Of a stretch of 60,821 nt of DNA, positions 18,572 through 27,199 are shown in pieces. The stretch covers positions 57,249 through 118,069 of the forward strand of contig NZ_JASMRZ010000004.1 of the NCBI RefSeq assembly GCF_030462475.1, in the 5' to 3' direction. How positions within the stretch are numbered: position 1 is the stretch's first letter; each line of letters begins with the position of its first letter. Origin of the DNA: Variovorax sp. CAN15. GTDB taxonomy: Bacteria > Pseudomonadota > Gammaproteobacteria > Burkholderiales > Burkholderiaceae_C. A model generated the notes under the pieces. The model was not told the origin of the DNA, did not search any database, and saw only the letters and a program-made list of their open reading frames with translations. The position numbers were made by a program, and so were the translations under genes.

Positions 18572-21500
18572 TCAGTTGAAGACCCATTCCGCGCCGACGG
18601 TGGCGCCCACGCCGGCGCGGCTGGTGGCCACGCCGCCGGTGATGCTCCAGGCGTTGTTCTCCGAGGTGCGGCGGAAGCTCACGCCCACCGCGCTCTGGCC
18701 CTTGAAGGAACCCGCGCCGATGCGCATGACCGTCTTGCCCGGCACGTAGCTGCCGGGCATCTGCAGCGCCATGGCGGCGGCGACGCCGGCGTACGCGTTT
18801 TTCTCGACGCCGTCGAGGCGGTCGCCCAGGGCGTTGATGCGGTTGTTCAGGCCGGCGCTGGTCGCGTTGAGCTGGTTGACGTTGACGGCGTCGGTGCCCG
18901 CCACGCCCGGCGCCACGTTGTGCACCGTGACCGGCGCAGTGGCGTTGCTGCCGCCCATGGTCACGCTGTTGTAGTTGGTCGTGCCGTCCGCGTTGGTGTC
19001 GTACTTGACCGTCGACTGATCGATCACCGCCACCTGGCCCTGCACGCCCCGAAGCTGCGACACGTTGACTGCGTCGCTGTCGGCCGTGCCCGCCGCCACG
19101 CCGGTGATCTGGCGGAACTGGCCGCTGGCGGCATTGCCCACCGACACGGCCGCCAGCGTGCTGGTGGTCGCGCCGATGGCGATGCGCTGCGCGTCGGTCG
19201 CGGTGGGCGGCACGTAGCCGGCCACGCCCGCTGCGGTGGACGCCACCGAGCCCGCGCCCAGCGCCACGCCGCCCGCCTGCGTCACGCTTGTGCCCGCGCC
19301 CAGCGCCACGCCCTGCACCGCGGCGGCGGAAGACTGCGTGCCCAGCGCGATCGAGTCGGCCAGGTGCGAGGTCGAGCCCTGGCCGATCGCGATGCCGCCG
19401 GGCGCGCTCTGCTGCACCACGGCGCCGTTGCCGATGCCCACGCCGTTGTCGCCGTTGACCACCGTCTGCGGGCCGACCGCGACGGATTCCGCGCCGATGG
19501 CCAGCGAGTCGGCCGCCGTGGAGTTGGCGTGGAAGTACTGGATCGGCGTGACAGCGAAGGACTGCAGCGCGCCGCTGAGCTGGCGCACCGTCACGGCATC
19601 CTGCGCCTGCGTGCCGTCGGCGACGTTGGTGATCTGGCGGTAAGTGGTGGCGCTGCCGACGGAGAGGGCGCCCAGCAGCGTGCGGTCGGTCGTGTTGAAT
19701 GGGATCAGCGAACTGCCCGCGGGGATGTTGCCGGTGCCGGCGGCGATGGCGCGGTCGGACACGGAGCCCGAGCCGATGGCGACGGAGCCGTCGATCGTCG
19801 CGCTGGCATCCTTGCCCGAGGCGATGGCGTCGGCACCTGTCGCGCCATTGTTGTCTTCGTTGCCGCCCCCTGTGGAGTTGACGCTGTAGTACCTGATCTT
19901 GTTCGCGGTGACCGTGCTGCTCAGGTTCTCGATCGACTGATTGGTGGCGAACAGCTGCGAGCCGTTGATCGCATCGGTCGAGTTGCCGGAGATCCGGCCG
20001 GCCGCCACGTTGGTGATCGTGCGTTCGCCGTTGAACGTGCCGACACTGACCGTGCCCACCGGTGCGATGCCCTGGAAGTTGTAGACCGTGCCGTTGATCG
20101 TCGTGCTCGGCGTCGCCACTGCCGTCGCCGTGACCGAGCCCGCGCCCAGCGCCACGCTGTTGGCGGTGCCGGCCGTGGCGCCCAAACCCATGGCCACGCT
20201 CGATGCACCCGCGGCCGTTGCGTTCTTGCCCGATGCGATGGCGTCGGCACCGGTCGCGCCGTCGTTGGCTTCATTGCCCCCGCCGGTGGAGTTGACGTGG
20301 TAGTACCTGGTCTTGCTGCCGGCCACCGTGGAGGTCAACTGGTCGATGTTTACGGCATCGGTGCCTGCCACGCCGGGCGCCACATTGGTGATCACCTTGC
20401 TGCCGGCGTTGATGCCGGTCAGCGTCACGCTCGGACCGCCCACGATGGTCAGGCCGTTGTTGTCGATCTTCGTGTTGCCGGTGGTCACGGAATTGAAGGT
20501 CGGATCCGCCACCACATCGACCCTGATCTGGTTGCCCGTGCGCGTGACGGTCGTGTTGCTGCCGTTGGCGAAATCCGCGGTCCCGCCCGGCGCGATATTT
20601 TGCGGCGCCCCGCCGTTGGCGCTCAGGTTCCACCCCTTGCCCGCCGTCGTTGCCACGTCGGCGATCGCCGAGTTGGTGGCGGACAACTGCGAGCCATTGA
20701 TCGCATCGGTCGACGTGCCGGAAATCCTGCCGGCCGCCACGTTGGTGATCGTGCGTTCGGAGCCCACCGCGCCGACACTGACCGTGCTCGTTGGCGTAGT
20801 GCCCTGGAAGACATACGGCGTGCCGTTGATCGTTATGCCTGGTGTTCCCACCGCAGTCGCCGTTACCGAGCCCGAGCCCAGCGCCACGTCGCCGGCATTG
20901 TTCGCCACCGCCGTGTCGCCGAACGCGACCGCGCCCGCTGCCAGCGCCTTGCTGGTGCTGCCGATGGCCACGCTGCCCTGGCCGACTACGGTGTTCTGGT
21001 AGCCGATGCCGACCGCGCCCTGTGCCGGCGTGCCAGGCACGCTCACATCCTGGCCGCCGCCGCCGACTTTGTTGGTATTACCCATCGCCACGGAGCCGTT
21101 GCCGGTGGCGGTGTTGTCCAGGCCGTTCGCGATCGCGCCGTTGCCGGTGGCGGTGTTCGGGTCGCCGATTGCAACGGCGCCATTGCCGCTGGCAACATTG
21201 CCGGAGCCGATGGCCACCGCCTTGCCGCCGGTGGCCCTGGAACTGTTGCCGATCGCGACTGCATCGGCCGAATCGGCGACGGTGCTGTTGCCCATCGCGA
21301 TTGCGTTGATTGCCGAGGCCTTGGCGCTGTTACCGATTGCGACTGCCTGGTCGGCGGACGCAGCGGCGAGTGCGCCCAGAGCGGTGGCGTTCTGGCCGCT
21401 TGCCGCCGAGCCAAATCCGATGGAAGTTGCACGGGTTAGGGTTGCGGCGGCGTTGTTGCCCATCGCCACGGCACCATCGGCGGCGGCGCTGGCTCCCGAC

Positions 21501-22810
21501 CCCGCCGCAACCGAGCCGATTCCGGCCGACACGGCCTGATTGCCCATGGCCAGCGAGAAGTCCGCCGAAGCGTTGGCGAGATTGCCGAGCGCCGCCGAGC
21601 TGGTTCCTGCCGCGTTGGCGAGCGTGCCTACGGCGACGGCATTCTCGGCTGCCGCGTGGGCCTGATAGCCGCCGGCGAACGCGAAGTTCGCGCTGGAGTT
21701 GGCGCCGACACCGACCGCGGTGGCATTCCCTCCCGTAACCGTGGCGAAAGTACCGAGTGCGGTGGCTCCGGCCGCAGTGGCCTGGGAGGCAGCGCCAAGC
21801 GCAACTGCATTGACATTGCTTGCGATCGTGCCGGACCCCAGTGCCATCGCGCCGCCGGCGCCCGAGGTCGCTGCATTGGGGCCGAGCGCCACCGAGGTTG
21901 CCGCATCTGCCTTGCTCTGGAAGCCGATCGCGGTCGCGTTGTCCTTGGATGCCGTCACGTCCGTGCCGATGGCAATGGCCCCCACCGCTGTGGCCCCTGT
22001 TCCCGCAGCGGTGCGCGAGCCGATGTAGACCGAATTCAATTGGGTCGCGACCGACTGGAAGCCAACGGCGATGGCATTCTGGGCCGTCGCGGTGGCAGTG
22101 GTACCTTGAGCGACGGCATCCAATGCGGCCGCATTCGCTTGGTATCCCTGGGCGACGCTGCGCAGTCCGGTCGCTTTTGAGCTGGCGCCCAAAGAGATGG
22201 CGTTGTCCCCGCTGGCAATGGCGAGCAAGCCCGTTGCAACGGCATTGGCGCCGCTGGCAATGGCAACCGAGCCCGTTGCAATGGCATTGGCGCCGCTGGC
22301 GGTGACGTCCGTGCCGATCCCGATGGCACCGCCTGCCGTAGCGCCTGTCGTGGGGGCGGTACGAGCGCCCAGATAGATAGAGTTGATGGCCGAGGAATAG
22401 GCTTGGAAGCCCAGGGAGATGGAATTCTGTCCGGCGCTCAGGGAGGCATATCCCACTGAGAGTCCGCCGAGCAATTGGGCTTGTGCGCTAGCCCCGAGCG
22501 CGGTGGCCCCGATGCCTGACGCTGCGGAGCCAAGGCCCATGCAGGAGGCTGTGCTGTCGTAAGCGTTGTAGGGCGCCGGAGCACAAGTTACTGACTGTGC
22601 TTGCGCCAGCGAAGACCACCCGAGTCCACTCATCGCCAACAGTGCGGTCACGATCCCGTTGCGCAGATGCCCCGACGGAGGCGGGATGAGCGCGCTCCCT
22701 GCAGCTGCCACCCGGGTTCCGCTGCGTTTTCCTCCGGCGGAAGTGATTTCGGACGCCGCGACCCACGCGCCGAGGGATTCGTTCCACAACGAACGATAAG
22801 TCTTGTTCAT
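18572..22810 (-). CDS. Trimeric autotransporter adhesin (YadA-like)
   Basis: 1412 residues from ATG 22810, which gives the canonical extended signal peptide (MNKTYRSLWNESLGAWVAAS); an ATG six codons earlier is less likely. Order: the ESPR signal; a long YadA-like head of repeated 14-residue left-handed beta-roll units with AxAxGxxA/SxAxG spacing (about residues 80-600); neck/stalk segments with repeated DAINGSQL and NVAPGVAGTDAVN motifs; a coiled coil (SAGLNNRINALGDRLDGVEK); and the C-terminal 4-strand YadA anchor ending in Phe-Asn (GVGATVGAEWVFN). It forms surface trimers that mediate adhesion or autoagglutination. Two stalk modules are near duplicates at the DNA level. It is probably cotranscribed with the TpgA-like lipoprotein. 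The upstream region is very A+T-rich. Confidence 0.95.
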   Translation of the reverse strand: MNKTYRSLWNESLGAWVAASEITSAGGKRSGTRVAAAGSALIPPPSGHLRNGIVTALLAMSGLGWSSLAQAQSVTCAPAPYNAYDSTASCMGLGSAASGIGATALGASAQAQLLGGLSVGYASLSAGQNSISLGFQAYSSAINSIYLGARTAPTTGATAGGAIGIGTDVTASGANAIATGSVAIASGANAVATGLLAIASGDNAISLGASSKATGLRSVAQGYQANAAALDAVAQGTTATATAQNAIAVGFQSVATQLNSVYIGSRTAAGTGATAVGAIAIGTDVTASKDNATAIGFQSKADAATSVALGPNAATSGAGGAMALGSGTIASNVNAVALGAASQATAAGATALGTFATVTGGNATAVGVGANSSANFAFAGGYQAHAAAENAVAVGTLANAAGTSSAALGNLANASADFSLAMGNQAVSAGIGSVAAGSGASAAADGAVAMGNNAAATLTRATSIGFGSAASGQNATALGALAAASADQAVAIGNSAKASAINAIAMGNSTVADSADAVAIGNSSRATGGKAVAIGSGNVASGNGAVAIGDPNTATGNGAIANGLDNTATGNGSVAMGNTNKVGGGGQDVSVPGTPAQGAVGIGYQNTVVGQGSVAIGSTSKALAAGAVAFGDTAVANNAGDVALGSGSVTATAVGTPGITINGTPYVFQGTTPTSTVSVGAVGSERTITNVAAGRISGTSTDAINGSQLSATNSAIADVATTAGKGWNLSANGGAPQNIAPGGTADFANGSNTTVTRTGNQIRVDVVADPTFNSVTTGNTKIDNNGLTIVGGPSVTLTGINAGSKVITNVAPGVAGTDAVNIDQLTSTVAGSKTRYYHVNSTGGGNEANDGATGADAIASGKNATAAGASSVAMGLGATAGTANSVALGAGSVTATAVATPSTTINGTVYNFQGIAPVGTVSVGTFNGERTITNVAAGRISGNSTDAINGSQLFATNQSIENLSSTVTANKIRYYSVNSTGGGNEDNNGATGADAIASGKDASATIDGSVAIGSGSVSDRAIAAGTGNIPAGSSLIPFNTTDRTLLGALSVGSATTYRQITNVADGTQAQDAVTVRQLSGALQSFAVTPIQYFHANSTAADSLAIGAESVAVGPQTVVNGDNGVGIGNGAVVQQSAPGGIAIGQGSTSHLADSIALGTQSSAAAVQGVALGAGTSVTQAGGVALGAGSVASTAAGVAGYVPPTATDAQRIAIGATTSTLAAVSVGNAASGQFRQITGVAAGTADSDAVNVSQLRGVQGQVAVIDQSTVKYDTNADGTTNYNSVTMGGSNATAPVTVHNVAPGVAGTDAVNVNQLNATSAGLNNRINALGDRLDGVEKNAYAGVAAAMALQMPGSYVPGKTVMRIGAGSFKGQSAVGVSFRRTSENNAWSITGGVATSRAGVGATVGAEWVFN
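19944..20150. repeat. Stalk module repeat 1 in adhesin gene
   Basis: About 207 bp coding for the module GTVSVG...ERTITNVAAGRISGNSTDAINGSQL. It is similar base by base to 20671-20887, with long identical runs around the segment encoding ITNVAAG. A recent internal duplication or gene conversion would explain it. Confidence 0.65.
20671..20887. repeat. Stalk module repeat 2 in adhesin gene
   Basis: Partner of 19944-20150. It encodes a module with STVSVGAVGSERTITNVAAG and then TSTDAINGSQL. The downstream parts of the two copies differ, so only part of the module is conserved. Confidence 0.65.
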
Positions 22811-23287
22811 GAGCCCCGTCCCATCCATTCAAAGGCCATTGAATAGCCAAAAACCATTCAGGCTCCCTGTGCAATTTTTGAAATATTTTTTTGCAAACAA
22901 ATCTTATGAAACGGGATGGAGGTTGCAGCCTTTGTTGTCTCATTTTGGAGTCATTTTGTTGAATTTATTTGAAATTTAAATCAAGCCAAATGTCCAAATA
23001 GTAATGCAAAGATACTCGGTGAATTGAAATTTACAATATTAATTATTTTGATTTACTAGATATAAGTTGTAATCAGTTTCCCAATATGGGTGATTTTTTG
23101 GGAGAACATTGATTTTTCATTGAAAAGACGATATCCCGGGCTGCGGCGGCCCGTCACGGGTACGAGCGGGTACCGGAAAAAGACAAAACTCGGTGGACGC
23201 CGCGGCTCGTCGCGATAATCCCGGCCGATTCGAAACGGCGATGCCGTGCCAGGCCCTTTTCACCCATTCCTTTCCCGATCGCCCGTC
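22811..23287. other. A+T-rich intergenic region upstream of the adhesin
   Basis: 477 bp without a supportable gene. The segment 22860-23125 is strikingly A+T-rich (runs such as AATTTATTTGAAATTTAAAT and long T-tracts) against a chromosome of about 68% GC. It lies between divergent genes and must hold the adhesin promoter. A+T-rich, probably curved DNA of this kind is a typical target for H-NS/MvaT-like silencers; that role is inference. The right-hand 150 bp returns to normal composition. Confidence 0.6.
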
Positions 23288-24133
23288 ATGTCTTCCCTCC
23301 TTTGCCTTCCTGCATTCAGCGCATATGCCGCTCTCTCGTTCAGCCTGGCGCTGGCCTTGCCCGCCACGGCTCAAATCGGTGCATCGGCGCCGCGCGTGCA
23401 GTCCGACCTGAAAGACATCCGCATGAAAGCGATCGCCAGCCTGCCCAAGGCCGGCGGAAGCGCCAGCGACCGCGACGGCTGCCCCTGGCGGGTGGCAAAG
23501 CCGAAGTCGGCGACGGCGAAACTGGTGGCCGCGCAGGGCTGGGCGGTGATGGCCGACGTGCCGCTGGGCGCCTATCGCGCCGTCGGCTTCGCTGGCCGGA
23601 TGGAGCCCGGCACCAGCGGCACCTGCAACATCACCCAGGGCAACGTGGCGCTGTTCGACGGCGACAGGCTCTTCGCGCTGGCCTACGGCAAGTCGGCCGA
23701 AGACACCTCCATCGGCAACCTGAGCCTGCTGGAAGGCGGCACCGTGCGCGTATGGGACGGCGATATCGTCGGCGCTCCGGTGGGCGATCTGCGCATCGAC
23801 GCCGACGGCACCGTACGGCTGGGCAAGCTGGCCGACGAGGAGTCGGTATGCAATGGCCGCGCCAAGGTGCCGAACATCTACGGCATGCCTATCGACAAGG
23901 CGCGCCAAGCTCTGGCCGGAAAGGGCTGGAAACCCGTGCGCATCAAGCCGGACGGCGAATCGCGCCAGGCCGGGCTCATCAGGCGCGGCATCGTCGAGGC
24001 CGAGTCCTGCGCGGGAACGGGCCTTGCCTATTGCAGCTTCAGCTACACAGGGGTGGCGGGAACACTTTCGCTGATCACGGCGGGCGAAAAGGGCCTTCCC
24101 GACGCCGTCGGCTACGACGTGAAGTGCCGTTGA
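23288..24133 (+). CDS. Secreted protein with a PASTA-like segment, function unknown
   Basis: 281 residues from ATG 23288; an in-frame ATG 42 bases upstream also exists. A signal peptide ends near LPATAQIG. The mature protein has a central beta-rich part (about 60-190) with two Cys, then VPNIYGMPIDKARQALAGKGWKPV at about 204-227. That is the VPDLxGMxxxxAxxxLxxxGLxxx pattern of a PASTA-like domain. It ends in two more Cys and SYTGVAGTLSLITAGEKGLP. Four or more Cys in a periplasmic protein suggest disulfides. No specific family is recognised. It is divergent from the adhesin, with no evident link to it. Confidence 0.7.
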   Translation: MSSLLCLPAFSAYAALSFSLALALPATAQIGASAPRVQSDLKDIRMKAIASLPKAGGSASDRDGCPWRVAKPKSATAKLVAAQGWAVMADVPLGAYRAVGFAGRMEPGTSGTCNITQGNVALFDGDRLFALAYGKSAEDTSIGNLSLLEGGTVRVWDGDIVGAPVGDLRIDADGTVRLGKLADEESVCNGRAKVPNIYGMPIDKARQALAGKGWKPVRIKPDGESRQAGLIRRGIVEAESCAGTGLAYCSFSYTGVAGTLSLITAGEKGLPDAVGYDVKCR

Positions 24134-24138
24134 TCAAA

Positions 24139-24246
24139 ATGAAAACAGCCGCCATGCATGCCGCCTGCATTGGCCTGCGCGTGGCCATCGCGGGCTCAGC
24201 CCATGCGATCGACCGCAGCGCCGCGAAGCCGGGCGCGGTGCGCTGA
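24139..24246 (+). CDS. Very short secretory-type open frame, possibly truncated gene
   Basis: A 35-codon frame starts 6 bp after the previous stop. It reads like a signal peptide (MKTAAMHAACIGLRVAIAGS, then AHA cleavage-like site) with only about a dozen residues after it before TGA. It is more likely the 5' stub of a lost exported-protein gene than a functional peptide. A poor ribosome site and no relatives that I recognise keep confidence low. Confidence 0.25.
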   Translation: MKTAAMHAACIGLRVAIAGSAHAIDRSAAKPGAVR

Positions 24247-24305
24247 AGTCGGGTGGAGCAGGGCGCTTCACGGCAGGCAATGCCGGCGCGCCCACACGGG
24301 CTGTT

Positions 24306-24578
24306 TTGCCCTTCGCACATCCGCCGGCGCCGCAGCGCAAAAGCATCGGCTCCGGATCGGATTTCGTCTACATCCGGCTGCACGGAGACAAGGAACTCCA
24401 CGCAAGCGGATATGGCGACGCGGCACTCGAGCGCCGGGCTGAGCGCATCCAAGCATGGAGCCAGGGCCGGCAGGTGGGCGATGCGCGACCGGCTTCGGGC
24501 GTCGGTGCGCGGCGGGGCGGGCCGGGGCTGCCCGCGGGCTTGAAGGCCGACTGGAACGCAGCCACCAATGCGGACTAG
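24306..24578 (+). pseudogene. Remnant of a DUF72 (YecE-like) gene
   Basis: An open frame without a good start that contains DFVYIRLHGDKELHASGYGD followed by AALERRAERIQAWSQG. This is the characteristic late part of DUF72 TIM-barrel proteins (VYxRLHG...YxxGY...LxxWAxRIxxW). The N-terminal 200 residues expected for the family are absent, and the usual ending (VYxYFDNDxxxxAPxDAxxL) is replaced by unrelated GC-rich sequence. It is therefore a fragment decayed at both ends, from about 24350 to 24480. Confidence 0.5.
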
Positions 24579-24718
24579 AACTTTCGCAGTGCCGCTCGCG
24601 TTGTTCTTTCGCAATACCCGTATTTCGCCGTGCCGGATGGCGGATCGGCACGCATTCCGATACCTAGAATCGCGCCGTTCCGGGCATCCGCCCGGCTCCA
24701 TCAACCGGAGAAACCGCG

Positions 24719-25677
24719 ATGTCCTTTTCGTTCGGTGCCGTCGTCGTCACGTACTTCCCCACCGACGGGCAACTGACGAATCTCCATGCGCTTTCGAACT
24801 CGTGCCCGCGCCTGTGCGTGGTCGACAACACGCCGGAGCCGGGCGACTGGCACGGCGCGCTCGTCGATGCGGGAATCACCGTGCTGCACAACGGCAACCG
24901 CGGCGGCATCGCGGGCGCCTTCAACTGCGGCATCACCGAACTCGAAGCGCAAGGCGCTGAGCTCTTCTTCCTGCTCGATCAGGATTCGGTGCTGCCCGCA
25001 GGTTACTTCGACGCAATGCGCCAAGCGGCGGAGACGGCACAGGGAAAGGCTTCCGGTGAAGGCAAGCAAGACGCCGCCTTCCTTATCGGCCCGCTCGTCC
25101 ACGACACCAACCTCGACGCGCTGATCCCCCAATTCGGCCTGCAGGGCAGCGCGTCTACCAGTTCGACCTGCGCAAGCAATTCCCCGAGCCATTGGCGCGC
25201 TGCGCCTTCATGATCTCGTCGGGTTCGCTGATCTCGCGTGGGGCCAGGATCGGCCGCTTCGACGAGCGCTACGTGATCGACCACGTCGACACCGACTACT
25301 GCATGCGCGCCCTGCGCAGCGAGGTGCCGCTCTATCTCAACACGCAGGTGGTGCTGCGGCACCAGATCGGCGACCTCGAGGCGAAGTCGCTGTTCGGCTG
25401 GAAGATCCACGTCATCAACTATCCGGCCGTGCGGCGCTACTACATCTCGCGCAATGCGCTCGACCTCTCGCTGGCGCACATGCGTGCCTTTCCGGCGATC
25501 CTGTTCATCAACGTCTACACGCTCAAGCAGATCCTGCCCATGCTGATCTTCGAGCGCGACCGGCTCAGGAAGAGCATCGCGCTGCTGGTCGGCTGCTTCG
25601 ACGGCCTGCTCGGCCGGCTCGGCGGCATCCGCGAGGCGCGTCCGCGCGTGGGCAAGTACCTTAGCCGCAGCGGTTGA
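24719..25677 (+). pseudogene. GT2-family rhamnosyltransferase-like gene, split by a frameshift
   Basis: Two adjacent frames together form one glycosyltransferase of about 320 residues. The first (from ATG 24719, GGAG upstream) reads MSFSFGAVVVTYFPTDGQL, VVDNTPEP, NGNRGGIAGAFNCGI and FFLLDQDSVLP, the nucleotide-sugar-binding fold of RfbF-like rhamnosyltransferases. The second resumes as AGQRVYQFDLRKQF..RCAFMISSGSLISR.. and ends with two hydrophobic helices and YLSRSG. The frame changes at the GGG of 25144-25146: one extra G there would read FGLQGQRVYQFDL through without a break. That is either a one-base deletion, making a pseudogene, or a sequencing error in a homopolymer. Its role would be transfer of a sugar to surface polysaccharide or lipid; the acceptor is unknown. 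Confidence 0.8.
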
Positions 25678-25687
25678 GGTTGCCGCG

Positions 25688-26953
25688 ATGAGTCCGACCC
25701 TCCAGGCACCGCGCGTGCGCCGCGCAGCGCTCGCCTTCATCTTCGTCACGGTGCTGATCGACTTCCTCGCGTTCGGCCTGATCCTTCCGGGTCTGCCGCA
25801 TCTGGTGGAGCGGCTGGCCGGCGGCAGCACCGCGACGGCGGCGTACTGGATCGCGGTGTTCGGCACCGCGTTCGCGGCCATTCAGTTCGTCTGCTCGCCG
25901 GTCCTGGGGGCCCTGTCCGATCGCTTCGGACGGCGGCCTGTGATCCTGCTGTCGTGCCTCGGGCTGGCCATCGACTTCGTGTTCATGGCCCTGGCCGACA
26001 GCCTGCCGTGGCTCTTCATCGGCCGCGTGGTGTCGGGCGTGTTCTCCGCCAGCCTCACCACCGCCAATGCCTACATCGCCGACGTGACGGCACCCGAAGA
26101 CAGAGCCAGGAGCTACGGCATCGTGGGAGCGGCCTTCGGCGTCGGGCTGGTGCTCGGGCCGGTGCTCGGCGGGCAGCTGAGCCACATCGATGCGCGCCTG
26201 CCGTTCTGGTTCGCGGCCGGCCTGACGATGCTCAACTTCTGCTACGGGTGCTTCGTGCTGCCCGAATCGCTGCCGCCCGAGCGGCGCAGCCGGAAGCTCG
26301 ACTGGTCGCATGCCAATCCGGTCGGATCGCTGATGCTGCTCAAGCGCTATCCGCAGGTGTTCGGCCTGGCGGCGGTGATCTTCCTTGTCAACCTCGCGCA
26401 GTACGTCTACCCCAGCGTGTTCGTGCTGTTCGCCGACTACCAGTTCCAGTGGAAGGAAGACACCGTGGGCTGGGTGCTCGGCCTGGTGGGCGTGCTCAGC
26501 GTGGTGGTCAACGCGCTGCTCATCGGGCCGGGCGTGAAGCGTTTCGGCGAGCGCGTGGCCCTGCTGTTCGGGCTGGGCTGCGGCGCACTCGGCTTCGCCA
26601 TCTACGGTGTGGCCGAAGCCGCCTGGATCTTCATGCTCGCGCTGCCTTTCGGCACCTTGCTCGCTTTCGCCGGACCGGCCGCGCAGGCGCTGGTCACCCG
26701 GCAGGTCGATGCAGCGGAGCAGGGGCGCATCCAGGGTGCGCTGACGAGCCTGGTGTCGGTGGCCGGCATCGTCGGCCCCGCGATGTTCGCCGGCAGCTTC
26801 GGCTACTTCATCGGCGCGGACGCGCCGGTGCGTCTGCCGGGTGCGCCGTTCTTCATTGCCGCGCTGTGCCTGTGCATCGGCGCGCTTGTCGCCTGGCGCT
26901 GCACGCGGCCGGCGGTGGCGGCCGCAGGCGAAGCGGTGGCCGAGCCAACCTGA
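25688..26953 (+). CDS. MFS transporter of the TetA-like drug:H+ antiporter group
   Basis: 421 residues, 12 membrane helices. The DHA1 signatures are present: the loop 2-3 motif GALSDRFGRRPVILLSCLG (motif A), LIDFLAFGLILPGLP in helix 1, and the helix 5 motif C-like YGIVGAAFGVGLVLGPVLGG. This is the arrangement of tetracycline-resistance class proteins, but most chromosomal relatives have no proven drug substrate. It starts 10 bp after the glycosyltransferase stop and may be cotranscribed. It should not be read as proof of tetracycline resistance. Confidence 0.88.
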   Translation: MSPTLQAPRVRRAALAFIFVTVLIDFLAFGLILPGLPHLVERLAGGSTATAAYWIAVFGTAFAAIQFVCSPVLGALSDRFGRRPVILLSCLGLAIDFVFMALADSLPWLFIGRVVSGVFSASLTTANAYIADVTAPEDRARSYGIVGAAFGVGLVLGPVLGGQLSHIDARLPFWFAAGLTMLNFCYGCFVLPESLPPERRSRKLDWSHANPVGSLMLLKRYPQVFGLAAVIFLVNLAQYVYPSVFVLFADYQFQWKEDTVGWVLGLVGVLSVVVNALLIGPGVKRFGERVALLFGLGCGALGFAIYGVAEAAWIFMLALPFGTLLAFAGPAAQALVTRQVDAAEQGRIQGALTSLVSVAGIVGPAMFAGSFGYFIGADAPVRLPGAPFFIAALCLCIGALVAWRCTRPAVAAAGEAVAEPT

Positions 26954-27060
26954 CCAACCGACGGCGCGCCGGCTGCCGTCTCTTCGGGTCGGGGACCGGT
27001 GCAGGCGGCCGCTCCCTCTTACGACTGTGCGATCAAGGTGTACTCGCCGGCCTGCCCGTA

Positions 27061-27076
27061 CGTAATTCCCCTTACG
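27061..27076. promoter_or_regulatory. Inverted repeat CGTAATTCCCCTTACG upstream of tctB
   Basis: 5-bp arms CGTAA/TTACG around TTCCCC, 124 bp before the tctB start, in an otherwise featureless 246-bp gap. The form resembles sites of NarL/LuxR-type response regulators, but no such gene is in the window. A regulatory role is a guess from symmetry and position. Confidence 0.35.
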
Positions 27077-27199
27077 GCTGCGTCAGATTGCAATCAGTTT
27101 GGCGCCAGAGCATCGATGGGTCCGGATTCCGTCCGGATGGAGACGATCAGCCCCGGTTTGCCGGTGCCGGTGATTTCGAAACCCATCGCACAAGAAGAG

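Noticed and set aside
18527..21439. 970-codon plus-strand frame opposite the adhesin
   Set aside because: Arises from the periodic Ala/Gly codons of the autotransporter read backwards; His/Arg/Gly-rich and repetitive, with no domain.
25688..26953. Calling the MFS gene a tetracycline-resistance determinant
   Set aside because: It belongs to the TetA-like group by motifs only; chromosomal members are often not resistance genes and no regulator of the TetR type is adjacent.
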